A DNA stretch of 7,167 nucleotides from Pseudomonadota bacterium (GTDB lineage Bacteria > Pseudomonadota > Alphaproteobacteria > Micropepsales > Micropepsaceae), in the NCBI GenBank assembly GCA_025360685.1, contig JANYBR010000350.1, forward strand, positions 1-7,167, given 5' to 3'. How positions within the stretch are numbered: position 1 is the stretch's first letter; each line of letters opens with the position of its first letter. This document shows positions 5,253 through 7,167 of the stretch, piece by piece. The notes under the pieces are model-generated. The model ran no database searches. It was given only the letters and a program-made list of their open reading frames with translations, and was not told the origin of the DNA. A program made the position numbers and the translations under genes.

Positions 5253-5654
5253 CTAGCTCTCCTTCGCAGCTCGGCCAATGCGGCCGAGATGGGTGAATCC
5301 GAATCCGCGACGATGCTTCAGGCCGTAGCCCAGCGCGCGGTCGAATCCGACATGTGACAACCAGATCAGCGCGATCATCGATAGCTCCGGTAAATGCAAA
5401 GTGATTCCAGCGGCTCCGAGCACCAGCGGGCCGATGATCGAATGTGCGGCGTTGTATGCTGCCGCCCCTATGCGTGGACCTGCGACGTATCCAAAAAAAC
5501 TGAGATCGGGTACGAGGAACAAGATGGCGAACTGCTTCCAGTCGCCACCGGCGCGCCAGTACAAGGCGACGACGCAGCTCAACAGCACTAGGCCTTCGGC
5601 GCGCAACAGCTTTTGAACGCCGCCGTCGACCGCCCCGGAATATGATTCACCCAT
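5253..5654 (-). CDS. DUF4260 family small membrane protein
   Basis: The protein has 133 residues and matches the DUF4260 pattern as I know it: LLRAEGLVLLSCVVALYWRA near the N-terminus, FLVPDLSFFGYVAGPRIGAA (46-65), YNAAHSIIGPLVLGA, and the C-terminal HVGFDRALGYGLKHRRGFGF followed by THLGRIG. It has about three to four hydrophobic segments, so it is an integral membrane protein; the family has no established function. The ATG at 5652-5654 has GAGG eight bases upstream on the minus strand. It is the first gene of a two-gene unit with the multi-pass protein downstream, since its stop codon abuts that start codon. The 104 bases upstream (5655-5758) are AT-richer than the surroundings, but I could not assign a clear promoter. 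Confidence 0.88.
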   Translation of the reverse strand: MGESYSGAVDGGVQKLLRAEGLVLLSCVVALYWRAGGDWKQFAILFLVPDLSFFGYVAGPRIGAAAYNAAHSIIGPLVLGAAGITLHLPELSMIALIWLSHVGFDRALGYGLKHRRGFGFTHLGRIGRAAKES

Positions 5655-5758
5655 CGTTCGTGCCTCGTTTGATTGAGCAGAGGATGACGAAGTTCAGGTC
5701 AAACGGAAATTGCGTATCTTCGTTGGGTCAATATTCAAATTTGTATGAAGCGAAGCAG

Positions 5759-6220
5759 TTAGAGTTCCTTGCGATAGACCAGGAAGCCGGACCGGTTCGC
5801 GACGTCGTTGTACAGCACCATCGCCCGCGCGTTGGTTTCATGTGTCTGCCAATACACCCGCACCGAGCCGGCGAAGCGCGCCTGTTCGTAGACGGCTTCG
5901 ATCAGTGTCCGGCCGACCCCTTCACCGCGGCAACTCTGATCCGTGAAGAGGTCCTGCAGGTAGCAGATGTCGTTCAGTAGTGTGGTGCTGCGATGAAAGA
6001 GGTAATGCACCAGGCCTACCAGCCGTCCGTCGCGTTCGGCGACAAACGCATGCATCGGCTCCTTCGGATCGGCGAAACGCTGCCATGTCGCTTGCGTGAT
6101 CTCATCGGACAACGCGGTCGCATCGAAGCGGCCATAGAAGCGATTGTAGCCGTCCCACAGCGCAAGCCATTGGTCATAGTCGTCGGGTTGAACAAGGCGA
6201 ATGGTAAACGCGGTTGTCAT
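5759..6220 (-). CDS. GNAT family N-acetyltransferase
   Basis: The protein has 153 residues with a complete GNAT fold. The N-terminal strand and helix are TIRLVQPDDYDQWLALWDGY, followed by the central strands with AFVAERDGRLVGLVHYLFHR. The acetyl-CoA-binding motif A is YLQDLFTDQSCRGEGVGRTL (87-106), with the pyrophosphate loop R98-G-E-G-V-G103. The C-terminal motif B is HETNARAMVLYNDVANRSGF with tyrosine at 137. GNAT enzymes transfer an acetyl group from acetyl-CoA to an amine; the substrate cannot be read from the sequence, and small-molecule amines and protein N-termini are both possible. It looks cytosolic and soluble. The ATG at 6218-6220 is preceded by GGGAG on the minus strand. It is divergent from the secreted protein at 6416 and separated by 104 bases from the downstream DUF4260 gene. 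Confidence 0.92.
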   Translation of the reverse strand: MTTAFTIRLVQPDDYDQWLALWDGYNRFYGRFDATALSDEITQATWQRFADPKEPMHAFVAERDGRLVGLVHYLFHRSTTLLNDICYLQDLFTDQSCRGEGVGRTLIEAVYEQARFAGSVRVYWQTHETNARAMVLYNDVANRSGFLVYRKEL

Positions 6221-6415
6221 ATCGGCTCCCGTGCAATTTTGCCTGCAGACTAAACATCAAGGGCATGCTTTCCAGATCGCTTTGCTTCACACCAGCCATG
6301 CAGACCCCGCGCGATCGTGGGCGCCAGCTGACAGGATGTCATGTGATGTTCGCGCCGCTCTCAGATTTGCTGTGATACAGTGGCACCAGATCGGTTTGGT
6401 TGGGGGACTCCGACG
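6221..6415. other. Divergent intergenic region between the GNAT gene and the secreted-protein gene
   Basis: These 195 bases contain no credible gene. They must hold promoters for both flanking genes, but I see no -35/-10 pair good enough to annotate. A GATACA box (6374-6379), preceded by TGT, lies 36 bases before the rightward start codon and could be a -10, but no matching -35 is visible. It lies inside a short inverted repeat CTGT-GAT-ACAG (6370-6380). Confidence 0.4.
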
Positions 6416-7141
6416 ATGATGGCAAGAAATCTGGCGCTCGCAGCCTTGTTCAGTATGACACTCGGCTCAGGCGCCATGGCTCAGCTCGATACGGTTGTCG
6501 TGACGGCTGAAAAGCGCGAAGGCTATGGCGTCGTCTACGATCCGTCGCAGGCCGTCGTACCGCCGCATCTGTTCATCGCCAAGCGCGCCGACCACCTCAT
6601 AACAAAAGTGCAGGTGACGTGCGATACGCGCGATTTCGGTCAACGGCGCGCGGAGTTGAAAGCGACGCTGCGCAATATAATGCATGCGGCGGCGGGAACC
6701 TCCACGATTTCGCTGAGCGTCGGTGAGCGCGTGATCGTTGATCTCAGCGAAGCGGGCTTTGACGACGTAATCGGGGCGGACAGCAGGCCCGACACCAGTA
6801 CTGCCGCCGTCATTATCAAGACCAAGGTTGCAGCCACCGATACAATCACCACCGCCATGGCGCGGATCAACCAGTTCATCGCCACGACGCCGAAATCCGG
6901 TCGCAGCGAAATCATCGGCAACGGCGAATGGGACCTGACGATCGTTGGTCCGGAACAGTATCGCGATGCCATCATCGCGCTGATCGTAGCCGACGCCAGA
7001 CATACCGCCGAGCTATTCGGACCGGGAAACGCCGTCGCGGTCGACGGATTGGAACATCGTGTGAGCTGGTATCAGAAAGGTCCGCTCGATCTCGCCTTGT
7101 TCATTCCCTACACATTGAAGATCATGCCCCCCGGGAAGTGA
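6416..7141 (+). CDS. Secreted protein of unknown function with a TonB-box-like N-terminus
   Basis: The protein has 241 residues. A signal peptide (1-22, hydrophobic core ALAALFSMTL, cleavage AMA before QLD) sends it to the periplasm or beyond. The mature protein starts QLDTVVVTAEKREGYG, strikingly like the N-terminal DTVVVTAEKRE segment, including the TonB box, of many TonB-dependent receptors. No plug or barrel follows: the remaining roughly 200 residues are soluble alpha/beta in character, with VQVTCDTRDFGQRRAELKAT (65-84), TAAVIIKTKVAATDTITTAM (129-148), EWDLTIVGPEQYRDAIIALI (171-190), ADARHTAELFG, and a C-terminal GPLDLALFIPYTLKI. The 'R-x-A-E...' and 'Y-R-D-A-I...A-D-A-R' rhythm loosely recalls SIMPL/DUF541 proteins, but I cannot confirm it. 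One cysteine (69) is present in the mature part. The ATG at 6416 has GGGGGA (6402-6407) eight bases upstream; the in-frame GTG at 6380 precedes that site. Confidence 0.8.
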   Translation: MMARNLALAALFSMTLGSGAMAQLDTVVVTAEKREGYGVVYDPSQAVVPPHLFIAKRADHLITKVQVTCDTRDFGQRRAELKATLRNIMHAAAGTSTISLSVGERVIVDLSEAGFDDVIGADSRPDTSTAAVIIKTKVAATDTITTAMARINQFIATTPKSGRSEIIGNGEWDLTIVGPEQYRDAIIALIVADARHTAELFGPGNAVAVDGLEHRVSWYQKGPLDLALFIPYTLKIMPPGK

Positions 7142-7167
7142 GGTCAGACCGGCTCGCCGCGCGCCGC

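Noticed and set aside
4587..5357. Plus-strand frame of 256 codons opposite the membrane-protein genes
   Set aside because: The minus-strand frames encode coherent membrane helices with coupled stop/start and ribosome sites. This frame is polar, repetitive and spans the gene boundary.
6467..7003. Minus-strand frame of 178 codons opposite the secreted-protein gene
   Set aside because: The plus-strand frame has a signal peptide, a ribosome site and a coherent mature sequence; the antisense frame has none.
7144..7167. Possible C-terminus of a convergent leftward gene at the right edge
   Set aside because: A TGA with a few open codons (AARGEPV) can be read on the minus strand, but eight codons are too few to support a gene.

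Overview
The window is high-GC alphaproteobacterial DNA. The evidence is the divergent fliL / flgF-flgG-flgA-flgH layout familiar from Caulobacter-type flagellar clusters, an alphaproteobacterial DksA with degenerate zinc-finger cysteines, and a likely sigma-54 promoter before flgF. The order cannot be fixed from the sequence alone; a Caulobacterales-like or related lineage fits best.

Layout. Positions 1-119 hold a fragment of fliM reading rightwards. It abuts a leftward fliL that keeps only its N-terminal tail, membrane anchor and linker (395 down to about 114). The two should lie on the same strand, so the left edge contains an inverted junction: either a real inversion or, more likely, a chimeric contig end. 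Positions 396-618 form the divergent control region, with a -24/-12 promoter at 566-581 and inverted repeats upstream of it. Positions 619-3422 carry a compact rightward operon: flgF and flgG (rod), flgA (P-ring assembly chaperone) and flgH (L-ring lipoprotein). Positions 3423-3553 hold a series of hairpins, including a REP-like palindrome, and end in a strong intrinsic terminator.

Next come a small unrecognised cytosolic protein (3614-4024, +), convergent with dksA (4040-4456, -), which has its own sigma-70-type promoter. Upstream of dksA on the minus strand are two membrane-protein genes whose stop and start codons abut (DUF4260 family, then a multi-pass protein with YdjM-like histidines). 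A GNAT acetyltransferase gene follows (5759-6220, -). Divergent from it is a secreted protein of unknown function whose mature N-terminus resembles the TonB-box segment of outer-membrane receptors (6416-7141, +).

The flagellar genes act together: FlgF and FlgG build the proximal and distal rod, FlgA assists P-ring assembly, FlgH forms the outer-membrane L-ring, and FliL/FliM belong to the stator-associated and switch parts of the motor. The rest is a mixed set of housekeeping, membrane and accessory genes. I see no mobile element, CRISPR array, tRNA or rRNA, and no convincing novel multi-gene system. The most notable points are the inverted fliM/fliL junction, the sigma-54 promoter architecture and the TonB-box-like secreted protein.
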